A DNA stretch of 64,000 nt from Hygrophila difformis. Taxonomy: Eukaryota; Streptophyta; Magnoliopsida; Lamiales; Acanthaceae. Both the position numbers and the translations under genes were made by a program. The stretch covers positions 23,181,977 through 23,245,976 of the forward strand of contig JAOANR010000012.1 in NCBI GenBank assembly GCA_030278955.1. Reading direction: 5' to 3'. This document shows positions 33,735-44,051 of this stretch, piece by piece. The stretch's first letter is position 1. Each line of letters begins with the position of its first letter. The notes below the pieces were generated by a model. That model did no database searches, was not told where the DNA came from, and saw only the letters and a program-made list of their open reading frames with translations.

Positions 33735-34015
33735 AAACAAGATCCACAAAGCAAAAACAAAAAAAGACACATAACATAGCACATAGCCAAATAGCACACC
33801 AAGTAATGCACAAGGCACATAACACAAAATATACGACACAAAGCCAAATAGCACAAAGAAAAATAATAATAATAATAGGTACCTAGCACAAAGATAAACA
33901 CTAAGATAAACTAGCACAAAGCTAATCATAGAGATAACAGCACAAAGCTAAACACAAAGATATATAGTACATAACTAATCAGAAATATTCTAGCACACAG
34001 CAAAACACAAAGTCA
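33735..34015 (-). repeat. Degenerate AGCACAAAG minisatellite in the 3' part of the gag-only element
   Basis: On the plus strand, irregular repeats of AGCACAAAG / ATAGCACA / CACATAGC run from the gag stop towards the polypurine tract. No frame is conserved, so this is probably non-coding spacer where pol would be in an autonomous element. Confidence 0.6.
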
Positions 34016-34130
34016 CATAGCTCCACCTTGAACAGAATTATCAACAAGTTCATTTTTATGCAACAAATGCTCATTAGAAGTATAACTAGGCACATAATCA
34101 CATAGATTGTCATCAAAATCAGTTAACCAG

Positions 34131-34958
34131 TCAATAAACATCACCATATTCGACTTTTTCAGTCACATTATTAGCATGCTCATCATCACTACTATCACTG
34201 GAATCATGTTTTTTCTTAGGCAACCTACATTCATTTGCATAATGACCTTTTTTACCACAATTGTAGCACTTCCTGTTATGCTTCCCATTAGACTTAGATT
34301 TTCCATACCCATTTTCAGAATTCTTGCCATTATCCCTATGAGACTGTCTACCTCTCGTGTGGAACACCTTCTCAGACGAGTTATTAGACTCCTTATACCG
34401 TTTTAGTTCAATCTCCTTACTCTTAAGGCAACTTACAACAGTATCTATGGTGATATTGTCTCTAGCATACTTAATGGCAGATTTCACTTCAGCATATGAA
34501 TCAGGAATAGCATTCAACAACACAATAGGTACATATTCATCAATATGTTCATCACCCGTATTTTTAATATCTTGAACAAGTTTTTGAAATGCATCAATAT
34601 TATCATCAATATCTAGATTCATATCAAGTTGGTACCTAAAGAACTTCTCAAGCAAAAACATTCTTGAAGACAATGAAGACTCGGTAAACAGATTATCAAG
34701 CCTATCCCACAATTCTTTAGCACTAGTGCATGTACCTACTTTTCTCAACACAGAATCAGACAGATGTAAACTAATTTGCGACACAACCATTTCATTCATT
34801 TCAATTTGTTCAGGAGATTTAGCAGTGAAAGAATCATCAATAGCCTTGGCTAATTTAAGAGTAACAAGAACACATCTCATTTTAATTTTCCAAATTGCAA
34901 AATCATTCTTACCATTGAAGATTGCAACACCCGTTGAGGATCGACTAGTTTCTGACAT
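34131..34958 (-). CDS. Copia-type Gag protein with intact zinc knuckle
   Basis: 275 aa, uninterrupted, starting MSETSRSSTGVAIFNG at 34958. The N-terminal two-thirds has the Copia Gag (UBN2-type) pattern: FAIWKIKMRCVL, AKELWDRLDNLF and LLNAIPDSYAEV. A basic linker leads to a complete CCHC knuckle CYNCGKKGHYANEC near residues 232-245, then an acidic serine tail. Gag forms the particle that packages element RNA (family knowledge). It is the only protein of this element. The intact frame and near-identical LTRs suggest selection for Gag or simply youth. The stop at 34131 leaves no pol downstream. Confidence 0.93.
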   Translation of the reverse strand: MSETSRSSTGVAIFNGKNDFAIWKIKMRCVLVTLKLAKAIDDSFTAKSPEQIEMNEMVVSQISLHLSDSVLRKVGTCTSAKELWDRLDNLFTESSLSSRMFLLEKFFRYQLDMNLDIDDNIDAFQKLVQDIKNTGDEHIDEYVPIVLLNAIPDSYAEVKSAIKYARDNITIDTVVSCLKSKEIELKRYKESNNSSEKVFHTRGRQSHRDNGKNSENGYGKSKSNGKHNRKCYNCGKKGHYANECRLPKKKHDSSDSSDDEHANNVTEKVEYGDVY

Positions 34959-35224
34959 GTCTCAATCGATCTCAACAACAAATTAACACTTAGACAAATC
35001 ACAGAGAATAAATCACAGAGATCACAAAGATAATAAATCAAACAAAGATAATAAATCAGATAGCTGACAGTTCAACACACATAAACACCAATCAGCAAAA
35101 CCAAATATCACAAAGAATACTAGGTTCCGATCTACAGCAACAAATTCCCAAGCCTATTTTGAGTCGGAAAACTCAGTCTAACAATCAACAATTCCAGAAT
35201 TCCAGAATAATAACACAAAGAGTT

Positions 35225-35750
35225 CTAGAATGAAACGATATTACCTGAGAAATGCCAACACAGAGAATACCCAAATTGATTCAATCTGGAAACAGAATCA
35301 ATGCCCAAAACAAAACTCCACCTCGAACAACAATAGCAACACTCGACAAGGCAGTGCACAGGAGCAGCAGACGCAGGGAACCGCGGCGGCAGGGGGCGGC
35401 GCTCGGTGGTCACGCAGGCAGGGGCGACGGCGGTTTTGGGCGCTGGTGGCAGCGGCGGGATGCGATGGCGCTGTGGCTGGCGAGCGGAAGCAGCAGGGGC
35501 GATGGGAGCGGCGTCGGATTCACGCAGGCAGAGGCACAGCCGGCAGAGGCCCGGAGGGGGGGGTTGACGCACGGAGGATGAGAGGCCGGCGGCGCTGGCT
35601 TCTCACAGTGGCAGAAGGTTGGGCGTTGTTCGGTGTAGACAGCGCAATGTCGGGACTGGGAGAAGAACGACTCCTCTCTTCTCTGTGCCCTAATTTTTGA
35701 ATCCCAAATTACTATTTGATTTCTGTTCGGATCGATGTGTTCACCAACCT
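35225..35750 (-). other. 5' leader of the gag-only element with a GC-rich island
   Basis: Between the primer-binding site and gag, about 35340-35640 is strikingly GC-rich (GGCGGC/GCAGGG-rich) in an otherwise AT-rich element. Open frames here in several phases are a by-product of GC content and are not called as genes. It may be a captured host fragment or a structured packaging/leader region. Confidence 0.55.
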
Positions 35751-35751
35751 T

Positions 35752-35763
35752 GCTCTGATACCA
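35752..35763 (-). promoter_or_regulatory. Primer-binding site (initiator tRNA-Met)
   Basis: TGGTATCAGAGC on the minus strand, one base inside the 5' LTR. It is the classical match to the 3' end of plant initiator tRNA-Met used by Copia elements, and fixes the element's orientation. Confidence 0.9.
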
Positions 35764-35764
35764 C

Positions 35765-36376
35765 TGTTATAAATTCACAGAAACCAAAATACACAAAGTA
35801 GCAATCGAAATTGGAATAACAAATGAAATACACAAAATAAATAATGGAAATTGTAACAGATACAAATCCAAGCAATATTTTATCAATCTTCAGGGCTCAG
35901 GACCATCCCCATATGCACCAAGCACCACGCAGTGATCACCAAGATCTTCCAACACACAGAGAAAACCACGAGCCACAAACACTCACTAAGGTGTATCACT
36001 CAACTCACAAAGGTTGGTTGCTCAACTCACAAAGGTTAGTCACACTGAATAAAGAGATGGTGTCTTAATTTATAGTGGGGAAGCACACAGGAAAAACTGG
36101 AAAGGGATCAACAGACAAGGTAATGCAATATTTGAGTATCATAATAAGAATGGTAATGGTTGATTTGGTTGGTTGATTTCCAGAAATACGAAGGGAATGG
36201 ATCTCACAAAAGAGGAATGAAATTAAGACAGATTTGACAGATTTACTTGCCGGGTAAGGGAATAGGCTAGGTAGTAAATGGTTGAGACCAATGGTTCAAC
36301 CCATGTGTGGATTTCTCAAGTTGTTCCTAGTGTGCTTGGGCTAAGCACAAAGTGGTATGGGCCACAATTAACCACA
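35765..36376 (-). repeat. 5' LTR of the gag-only Copia-like element (612 bp)
   Basis: Nearly identical to 32886-33497. Contains the element promoter by analogy; no TATA box was assigned. Confidence 0.95.
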
Positions 36377-36381
36377 GTAAT
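36377..36381. repeat. 5-bp target-site duplication (right) of the Copia-like element
   Basis: GTAAT, as at 32881-32885. Confidence 0.85.
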
Positions 36382-36620
36382 TATGTGGCAGATGTTTTAG
36401 CTAGGTCCGGAGCTAAGTTGATGGAATTCTTTACTACCTGGGATAGATGCCCGACCTTTTCTTGTTGCGGATGCGGCAGGAGTGGTAGCATGATCGCTAT
36501 TGAGCTACTGTCTTTCATTTTATGTCTGCTTTCTTCATCCTCTTGCCTCCTTTATGTAGCGTTGATAGTTTTGTAGTTTTGCCTTTGCTGATGCTGTATG
36601 GATCCCTCTTATTAAAAATA

Positions 36621-37347
36621 TATATATATATATATATATGTACGTATATAACTATATCGACTTAATAATAAATGACAATAATATTTGAAAATAACTTTAG
36701 ATCATGTAATAAGATGAAATTAGCCAGTATTACCCAAAAATATGAATATATACATATATGGATAACATTTAATTAATTAATTTATTTATTTGCAGCTAAA
36801 TTTCTTTTAAGCGAGATTATTCATTTAGAAGACATCAGAACCTTAATCACTCATGTTAATTGAACCTCAATTCATTCGATAATGTAATCATTGTTTGTGT
36901 AGCTTGGACTCCCACCTACCTTACCGACACATGAGTATTAGTGTTTACCAAAAAAAAAAAAAAATAATGTAATCGTTGTTGGTGGAAAAAAATAAATAAT
37001 AAAACATCCTCCCTTTAACATCCACCCTTTAACATCCTTACACTGGGGTGGATGATAAAGGGGAGGTTGGATGTTCAAATCCTATACCAACAACCCACCA
37101 TGGGTGATGTGATTCACACATTGGAAGGGGTTGAAGTGCATGATCTGCAGGTCCAGCCGGTGTAGGGTTGTTACATAATCAAATATAGCTTAATTCTTAA
37201 ATGCTTAGTTACCGAATTTCAATAGTTATCAAAGATTTAACTATCAAATTTGATAGCCTTTTTTTTTTTTTTTTTTTTTGTAATTTATTAAATTAGAAGT
37301 CAAGAAGTCGGCACACACCGTCTTTCTCCTCTTGGGCTCTTGCCATG
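36621..37347. other. Gene-free intergenic DNA
   Basis: Contains the small A-tailed insert at 36896-36963, a tRNA-like B-box stretch (GATGTTCAAATCC, 37066-37078) that may be an old SINE, and a T-run at 37261-37279. Confidence 0.45.
36896..36963 (+). mobile_element. 68-bp A-tailed retro-insertion with a 17-bp target duplication
   Basis: ATAATGTAATCATTGTT at 36879-36895 recurs as ATAATGTAATCGTTGTT at 36964-36980 (one mismatch). Between them is a short non-coding piece ending in about 14 A residues. This is the signature of a severely 5'-truncated LINE or SINE copy. Confidence 0.75.
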
Positions 37348-37349
37348 TA

Positions 37350-37609
37350 CTCCCTCCGTTTTCCAAAAAATGTAACACTCCTGTTTTTCACGCAATCCAA
37401 TGTACATATTTAACACATAATATCTCAAATTGTATATAAACAAAAATTATAAAAATTTGATATTTTAAAACTATGCGATTAGACGAATCCAACAAGATCT
37501 CACTTGACTATGTTTTATCTTATATTACTGTATTAAAAAATTGAATTAAACTTACTCAATGAATAGTAGTAACTATTCACATGTTTCAATTATAAAAAAA
37601 CGGAGGAAG
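37350..37609. mobile_element. Stowaway-like MITE (short subfamily), copy 4
   Basis: CTCCCTCCGTTTTCC / AAAACGGAGGAAG ends with TA at 37348-37349 and 37610-37611. The interior matches the copy at 11890. Confidence 0.85.
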
Positions 37610-38019
37610 TACTTAAAATAATATAACAAAAATGACAAAAGAAAAAGAAAAGAAAAAGTCTATTTCTCTGATGATGACAATTATAAAAATGATAATTACC
37701 ATATGGGTTTAAATTTTTAATAATAATGTCTGTCATAAATAAATGCTTGTGTAATCAATCTTGGTAATTGAAATTAAAAAAACAAAATACTAGTAACGTG
37801 GATCGCCATACTGTGGGGCGAAAACTAATGATACGTACACATTGTACAATAATTTATTCTTAAACATGTAAATCAGGGCAGGCGCGAGCTGTCATTTAAT
37901 AATTAAATGTCGTCATTTAATAATGAAATGTCTTAATATATAAATGCAAAAATTATTTTCTAACATAGGATTGTAAATTTTCTAAAAATTTACTCTGGCA
38001 CACATTTACTAAGCTCTAC

Positions 38020-38175
38020 ACTGGGGAGACATGTTCAAGTGACCAAGTCTGTCTTCCAACTTTAGTTGGGGGTTTGGATTCCTCACCTGACCTCTGCTCC
38101 ATTCACTTGTAATTTGTTTGATATGAGCTTGTACTATACCACTTTTTTCTGGTTTCGGCTTCAAAAAAAAAAAGT
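38020..38175 (+). repeat. SINE family A, copy 5
   Basis: A-box region CAAGTGACCAAGTCTGTC, diverged B box GGTTTGGATTCCTC, body with TGTAATTTGTTTGATATGAG, and a terminal A-run at 38163-38173. Confidence 0.65.
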
Positions 38176-38265
38176 CTACCTCAAAATCACTTAATTCAAA
38201 ATGTTATGCATACGGAATTGTGAATCCTACACCAAGTTGTTTTTTTTTTTAAATTTATATAAATA

Positions 38266-38525
38266 CCACCTCCGTCTCATTATGTTTATTACGTTTGATA
38301 ATGTGCTACTATTTACACATGGACTTGCACTAAAAGTTTTATCATAGTTATACAAGTTAAAATATAATCAAGTGGGATCTTGTTAGATTCATCTCGTCGT
38401 GTAGTTTCTAAATATCGAACTTTTAGAATTTTTACTTGTACGAAACTTAAGTTATTAATAATTTAAAATGTACATTAGACTGCGTAAATAGTGGATCTGT
38501 AAGAAATAAAATAATACGGACGTGG
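38266..38525. mobile_element. Stowaway-like MITE (short subfamily), copy 5, reverse orientation
   Basis: CCACCTCCGTCTC / ACGGACGTGG ends, TA on both sides. The interior block appears as the reverse complement (GATCTTGTTAGATTCATCTC). Confidence 0.75.
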
Positions 38526-39224
38526 TATGCAAGATGCCCAAAAAATCGTCCTATTGGGGCAATAATTTCTATTAGAATTTACAAGTTACATATAAAACCA
38601 CCATTACATGTCATACTATAACCCTTCCCCATTTTGAGTAATGAAAATCTCTTAAATTCACGAACATACTAACAGCACTTCCGTACTTCCTGTGAAATGG
38701 ATTTGGATAGCATGCTGAATTGGAAAGTTCAGCAGGTGTTGACGTATTGATTCAATAAGTTGTGTGTACTGGATATTTAATAGTTTTAGGGTCGTCTAAT
38801 CATTTTGGGAGACTCCGTTTTAATAAAAAAATTCAGGCCCTCTTAACATATTTAATAAATTAATTATAACTGTTTAAAGTCATTTATAAAACAGATACTA
38901 TAGTAAAAAAACATTAAACATAAAAATTTAACTCGAAATGTTGCCTACTAACAACCGTGGTTTTTTACATGATAAAAGTAATAGAAAATAAAAAAAAATA
39001 ACAGAAAAAATGAGAAGAATGACATGAACATGAATAGAACACAATTCGGCCCCAAATTGTATTTTATTAATTATTAATTATAAACTATTTTATTAGTTTA
39101 TAATTTGGACACTAACAAATATAATTTGAACCCCAAATCCCAATCTAGACATGAATTAAGTATTCTATTAATTATTAATTGATAGAAGTATCTTAATAGA
39201 ATTAAGAAAAAAATACGCCCAACC
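38526..39224. other. AT-rich intergenic DNA
   Basis: No coding signal or clear element ends. Confidence 0.5.
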
Positions 39225-39402
39225 AACAGCAGTTGGCTTGAGTGGATGGGGCTCTAGTCGCTTAAGCAAGGTCTCGGGTTCGAGCCTTGTGTATGCAAAA
39301 AACTGCTTTGGGAGAGGCGCCCTTAATTGCCCTTGCAGATCCTCGAGGGATTAGTGTTGGGTCCAATGTGGCCCGGGATACCCTGGTTTTCACCTAAAAA
39401 GA
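39225..39402 (+). repeat. tRNA-derived SINE, family B, best copy
   Basis: Head AGTTGGCTTGAGTGGATG with B box GGGTTCGAGCC, then the body TTGTGTATGCAAAAAACTGC and GGGAGAGGCGCCC, CTCGAGGGATTAGTG, and a GGGATACCCTGG ... CACCTAAAAAG end. Other copies: 14245, 27548, 28895 and 31006. The A- and B-box spacing is tRNA-like, but it is no functional tRNA. Confidence 0.75.
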
Positions 39403-39586
39403 AAAAATACGCCCTCACTTTTTTGGGGCCTGTGCTGAAACCCAACGTGTGAGAAAACGAGACTATAATATTTATTAATTGTATAATATAATGTTAAATT
39501 CAAAGCCTACTTGTATGATTTTTCTTTTTTCATTTTATACTTCTTCAAAAATTTATTTTCAATTATTTATTGTTGTTTATTTAGTC

Positions 39587-39697
39587 TTTTTTTTTTTCCG
39601 AACAGGGAGGAATAGGGAGCTGGTGGGGATTGAACCTCCAACCTTCCGATCCGTTTGGAATAAAGAGACTTAACCACTTGGGCTAAGTCTTTATTCC
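39587..39697 (-). repeat. SINE family A, copy 6 (internally shortened)
   Basis: T-run, GGGAGGAATAGGGAGC, B-box complement GGGGATTGAACCTCC and A-box complement AACCACTTGGGCTAAGTC. The conserved CCCATGC body is missing. Confidence 0.7.
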
Positions 39698-41273
39698 TTA
39701 TTTATTTAGGCTTTAAATTTGTCAAATCTAAAAGAAATTGTAAAACCCTAAATTTGACTTTTACTTGGGTAAATATATTTCTTTTTTGGAAAAACATGAA
39801 GTTATTTTAGATGGTAAAATACAAAAATATCCTTGTATATACGTAATTAAATAATAAAATAAAGTAATAATCATATATTAATAATATAATAAAGTTATAA
39901 TAAAAATAAAATAATTAATTTAAATTCATTAATAAAGAAAACAAATTTTTAATATGTTTTTGAATTTTTTAAAAATGTATAAATAAATTGAGATAAAATG
40001 AATAGTAAATTAAAGAATCTTATTTAAATACATGTCATTTTCGATAATTTTAATTTATTAAAAGTCATTCTGCATAAAGTTCATCTAAACACATTTTCAC
40101 TAAAATTCAACTTTTAATATTATCAATTAAAATAATTATTTGAACTGCTTTTACTTTTGAATTTGCTGCTGACTTCTTTTTTTAATTAAAAGCTCAATCA
40201 AACAGCCCTTCAATAAATTATCGTCTATCTTAAAACAATTGTCATAAAAGAAGACTGGTAGTAGAGTTTTATCTACAATCTTTGACAATCATTTCGAAAC
40301 TACGTATGTATATAGTGCTAGAGTATTGATGAATTATTCAATATATATATATATAATTATATATATATATATCCACACATGTTATTAAATATTTTTTAAT
40401 GGTTAAATTTACCACATAAAATAAGGTGATCGATAAGATCAGTGATTCAGTGTACAGTGTTGGATATTAAGATGTGTCAAATTCAAATTCATTTTCACTC
40501 AATGGTACATTGCTAATGTTGTACCGTTTGTCGTATTAATTACATGCAAATATGCTAATTGACTGTAATGTAATAAGGTTCAGCACTTTATCATGAGATT
40601 ATTCAGCTACCAAACAATATATATATAATATATATATATATGGCAAAAGGAATCTTGCTACAGTTAAAGTATCCAGCAACAGTTGTTTCTTAACTACAGT
40701 GTCGGACGGAAAGCTATAGAGGCGGCTTGGAGCTACTGCCGCCTCCACGTCCCAGCTGTTGAAGCAATGGTTCATTTTTTATTTTTTTTGCCCCTCCATT
40801 TGAATTTTTTTTTCCTCTCATTATGTCACTGTGATGTTTGAATCTGTGGTTTAGCTTGATTCGATGTGTATCGTTTCATTTGCTCCAGATCGACTATTGA
40901 CGATATTGTGTGCAAGCATGATATATATATACTCCCATATATACATATATGGGAGTATATATATATATTTTTCGTAAAAACCCAATTTTAACGTTCGTCT
41001 TTCTGTTATTGAATTTATCCTTATTAATCCACGTCTTATTAACTCCCATATTATGATTATTGAAACACACAAGAATGCAAATAACAATTTGATTTGGCCA
41101 GAGGAATACTTCGTATATATTAATTAATACTTCTAGTAGTATAATAGTAGGAGTATATTATTATATACATTTATTTTATGGGGCACAATTTTATCATGTG
41201 CGCAATAAAGTTAGCTAGTAGTTTGGGCACGGCATTTTATATTGTGCACAATAATCAATATTACTTCCGTCTC
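39698..41273. other. Gene-free AT-rich intergenic DNA with a TA-rich palindrome
   Basis: About 40920-40972 is an inverted repeat: TATATATACTCCCATATAT and its complement around an AC centre. (TA)n runs at about 40336-40372 and 40618-40641. No coding signal. Confidence 0.5.
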
Positions 41274-41522
41274 ACCGTTTTCATTACGGATGAGTTTTTT
41301 ACACTATTCACTGTTTAACTTTGATTCGAATTTTTATCATAGCTATGTAAGAAAAAATATAGTCAAGTGAAATCTTATTAGATTCGTCTAATCTTGTAGT
41401 TTTAGACAATCAATTTTTTTATAACTTTTCTTTATACATAATTTAAGTTATTAACCGTTAAAAACGTGCATCGGCATACGTGTCGGAGGCCTTTGTAACA
41501 AAAAACAATGAGACAGAGGAAG
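41274..41522. mobile_element. Stowaway-like MITE (short subfamily), copy 6
   Basis: CTTCCGTCTCACCG / ATGAGACAGAGGAAG ends with flanking TA (41272-41273 and 41523-41524). The interior is related in reverse orientation to the copy at 11890. Confidence 0.75.
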
Positions 41523-41532
41523 TATAATATTA

Positions 41533-41861
41533 CTCCCTCCGTCCCGTTAAAAGTGTTCTAAAATTTTTGGGCACGACATTTTATATGCATGGGAGTAGTT
41601 AGTATTTAATGTAAGGTTAGATTAGTGTTAAAATGGAAGTAAATTAGAATTTATGTGATTTGATTGTAATGAGTTTGTATTTTTAATTGATTTATTTATG
41701 TGATGTGATAGTTGTGTGTTTGAAATTTGAATAAATTTATTTATTTATGTGATATGATGAGAGTGAGTTTGTATTTAATTATTTACTAAAAGGAAAATGA
41801 AATAATTGGACTGAGACGGATTAAAAAAAGAAAGTGAGATGAAATTAGTGAGACTGAGGGG
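41533..41861. mobile_element. Stowaway-like MITE (long subfamily), copy 7
   Basis: CTCCCTCCGTCCCGTTA at the left, a decayed GAGACTGAGGGG at the right, TA on both sides. The interior is like the copy at 27100-27430. It lies only 10 bp from copy 6. Confidence 0.75.
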
Positions 41862-42117
41862 TATTAATTAAAACCTTCACATAATAAGATATTCAAATTT
41901 TTTTCACCTCTAGGTGTTATCTTTTACTTTGTTACATGTTCTCTTTTTCTTTTACTATGGAATCCCATTGTTAAATTTTCCATAGCTAACGAGGTTCAAT
42001 TAAAAATTTCAATACTAATCTCGGAAGTCGCGCTTGTAATTTTTTTCTAAAATAAAAATTACTCTAGTATTTAATTGAATTAATTAATTAAAATTAAGTT
42101 TCAAATACCTTTAATCA

Positions 42118-42255
42118 GGGGTTGAGGACTTACCACGACTCTCAACCTTTAGGTTGGGGGTTCAAATCCCTACCCGGCCTCCTAACCCTCCCATTTGTTC
42201 TCTTTGTAATTTGTGTGGCATGGACTTTCACCACCCTTTCCATAGCTATAAAAAA
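42118..42255 (+). repeat. SINE family A, copy 7
   Basis: Head GTTGAGGACTTACCACGAC, B box GGGTTCAAATCCC, and body TGGCATGGACTTTCACCACC. Confidence 0.7.
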
Positions 42256-43329
42256 CCCTTTAATCACAATGTTGTTTATTTATTTTAAAAATACATGTCT
42301 TAAGCTTATCCTATGATGAGAGCCATATTATCTTATATTGGGTGGCATCTCCAAAATTCTTTGCCATGTTATAAAAACTAATGGAAGTATGGACGCACCA
42401 AGTAAAATATAAAAGTTTTTTAGCTTAAAATATCAATGTCATTAATTTGAATGGTGTCATCATAAAAATTGAGTAGGTGTTCCAAGCCAAATATAAAAGA
42501 TTTTTAAACTTAAAATATTAATTTCATCAATTTGAGTTGTGTCTCATGCACCCACTGGCTATTATTTAAATCCTCCCTGCTTATACTCTATGAGCTATGT
42601 TGGTCGCTTTGCATGTGATACCCCATTTCCGGGGCAATGAAAAGAGAGAATACTATTGGTCTGTTAGCTCATACATGAATCCTGATATCATAAATGAACA
42701 TGAACTCTTTCTAGTACTACGTTATGACCTGATGATGCATGCATACTCTCTGAATTTTTTCGAAAATGTCACACATCCTAAAATCATTCCAATACTTAAC
42801 CGTGAATGATAAAGAAAATCATTGCAGTTGATTTAAATACTAGTAATTGGGAGATAGCGTCTCTTTATGAAGTCTACGTTCCCTTGATACCAAACATGAA
42901 ATGATAAAAGAATATTAATTGTAAATAAGTGGATTATCAATAACTTTTAGACATTTTTTTTTTGTTTGTGTTCATATGTATATATGTCTTTTACATATTC
43001 TTTATATATTACTGAACTTTTTTTTGCCCCACACTTTATTACAATTTTTGTGTTTTTTAATAGTCAAATTATTGGCTAACTTATTTGATTATCAGTTTTC
43101 TGCTAATACAACCAGTTATTAATTAACAATTAATTGCTTAAGGATTCTCTACCTCTCAATGATACACACGGTAAAAAGGGGAATTTATTTATGTGTATAA
43201 TCACAGTACATATCATCTTTTTGCAAGTCGGATAAAATCAGTCTCGTTTTTAGAACAGATTGAACATTTAAATTTAATACTAGTTTAAATATACTTGGTA
43301 TGGTAATAAGTACTAGTGTAAACATTTTT
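42256..43329. other. AT-rich intergenic DNA
   Basis: A direct repeat (AATATAAAAG.TTTTTA.CTTAAAATAT..ATGTCATTAATTTGA-like) occurs at about 42405 and 42490, a duplication of about 85 bp. No coding signal. Confidence 0.45.
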
Positions 43330-43690
43330 TTTTTGTTTTTTATTTATAATTATTGTTCGAGCGTCAGTAAAGTGGTCGTGAGAGCCCATACCATAAATAA
43401 ATAAAAACGAAGGATAGGGAACGAATGAAGATTTAGTGGGTGTTTGGATAAACAATATGAAATTGATTATTTGATTATTGTGTTTTCAAAATGCAAATAG
43501 TCAGGTTTACAGCACCATTTTTTAGCGGTTGAACTGATTATTTGCATTTTGAAAACACAATAATCAAATAATCAATTTCATATCAATTATCCAAACACCC
43601 ACTTAAACTCTCAACCACCATAAAGTTCGAAATCGGAGAATTGATCACAAGATCAAACCCTATCCCCACTAGTCTAATAATAATATAGAG
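43330..43690 (-). repeat. SINE family A, copy 8 (degraded), split by a Tourist-like MITE
   Basis: T-run, GTGGTCGTGAGAGCCCATAC body and AGGATAGGGAACGAATG lie left of the MITE; ACTCTCAACCACC and a degraded head lie right of it. The match is weaker than in other copies. Confidence 0.5.
43436..43602. mobile_element. Tourist-like MITE (PIF/Harbinger type)
   Basis: 167 bp with long terminal inverted repeats: GTGGGTGTTTGGATAA at the left, TTATCCAAACACCCAC-type at the right. Inner arms ATTGATTATTTGATTATTGT / ACAATAATCAAATAATCAAT pair as well. TTA at 43433-43435 and 43603-43605 is the expected 3-bp duplication. The arms are almost perfect, so it could form a hairpin. Confidence 0.88.
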
Positions 43691-44051
43691 ACTCTTAGAA
43701 AAAATTAAACAAATATTAAAGTTTGATATGGTTTGGAAGTTCATTAACATTAATTTAACGTTTAAAATTTGTCTTTGATACACTAAAAATTACTTAAAAG
43801 TAAAAGGCAATGAATGGAGTACCTAATATTCATGACACAATGGCGCCCGGCCCCTATTTTGGGGGCACATTTTAAGGTTTCATTTTTTTTATTATTATTT
43901 TTTTAATGTTATATATATTTTTAATATTTCATATTTTTTGTTTAATGTCAGAGATTTTCATCGATTATTACAGTTATGCTTCCGTCTAACGTGTCTGTAA
44001 ATCAAGCTGGGCTTGATCTGGGCGGCATACAAGGGGGCTTGGGGTTTAGAA

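Larger units (their letters stand above)
32886..36376 (-). mobile_element. Complete gag-only (TR-GAG-like) Copia-type LTR retrotransposon, 3.5 kb
   Basis: Two 612-bp LTRs with TG..CA ends, a 5-bp GTAAT target duplication, a primer-binding site TGGTATCAGAGC next to the 5' LTR, and a polypurine tract (CCAAGGTGGAGTA, 33498-33510) next to the 3' LTR. The 2.27-kb internal region holds only a gag frame. There is no protease, integrase, reverse transcriptase or RNase H, and no room for them. Near-identity of the LTRs means a recent insertion, so the element must be moved by pol proteins from an autonomous Copia. It sits inside a LINE fragment. Confidence 0.93.
32865..36620 (+). pseudogene. 3' fragment of an L1-type LINE (end of RNase H) split by the gag-only Copia-like element
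   Basis: Right of the Copia-like element, 36382-36576 encodes NYVADVLARSGAKLMEF and FTTWDRCP. This aligns with the C-terminal RNase H tail of the full LINE (NQVADIFAKRAARLEDF, TTWAFLP). Left of it, TTCGTGAG at 32873-32880 matches the codons before that asparagine. Removing the 3.5-kb insert and one GTAAT copy joins the two parts. The fragment is strongly 5'-truncated and ends near 36620 in an A/T-rich tail. Confidence 0.7.

Noticed and set aside
35230..35700. A 156-codon plus-strand frame and a 115-codon minus-strand frame in the GC-rich leader of the gag-only element
   Set aside because: GC-rich DNA gives long frames by chance; neither has a domain. Kept as a GC-rich island, not as a gene.
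37055..37110. Another SINE head (B-box-like GATGTTCAAATCC)
   Set aside because: The A box and family body are not convincing; left as an unassigned remnant.
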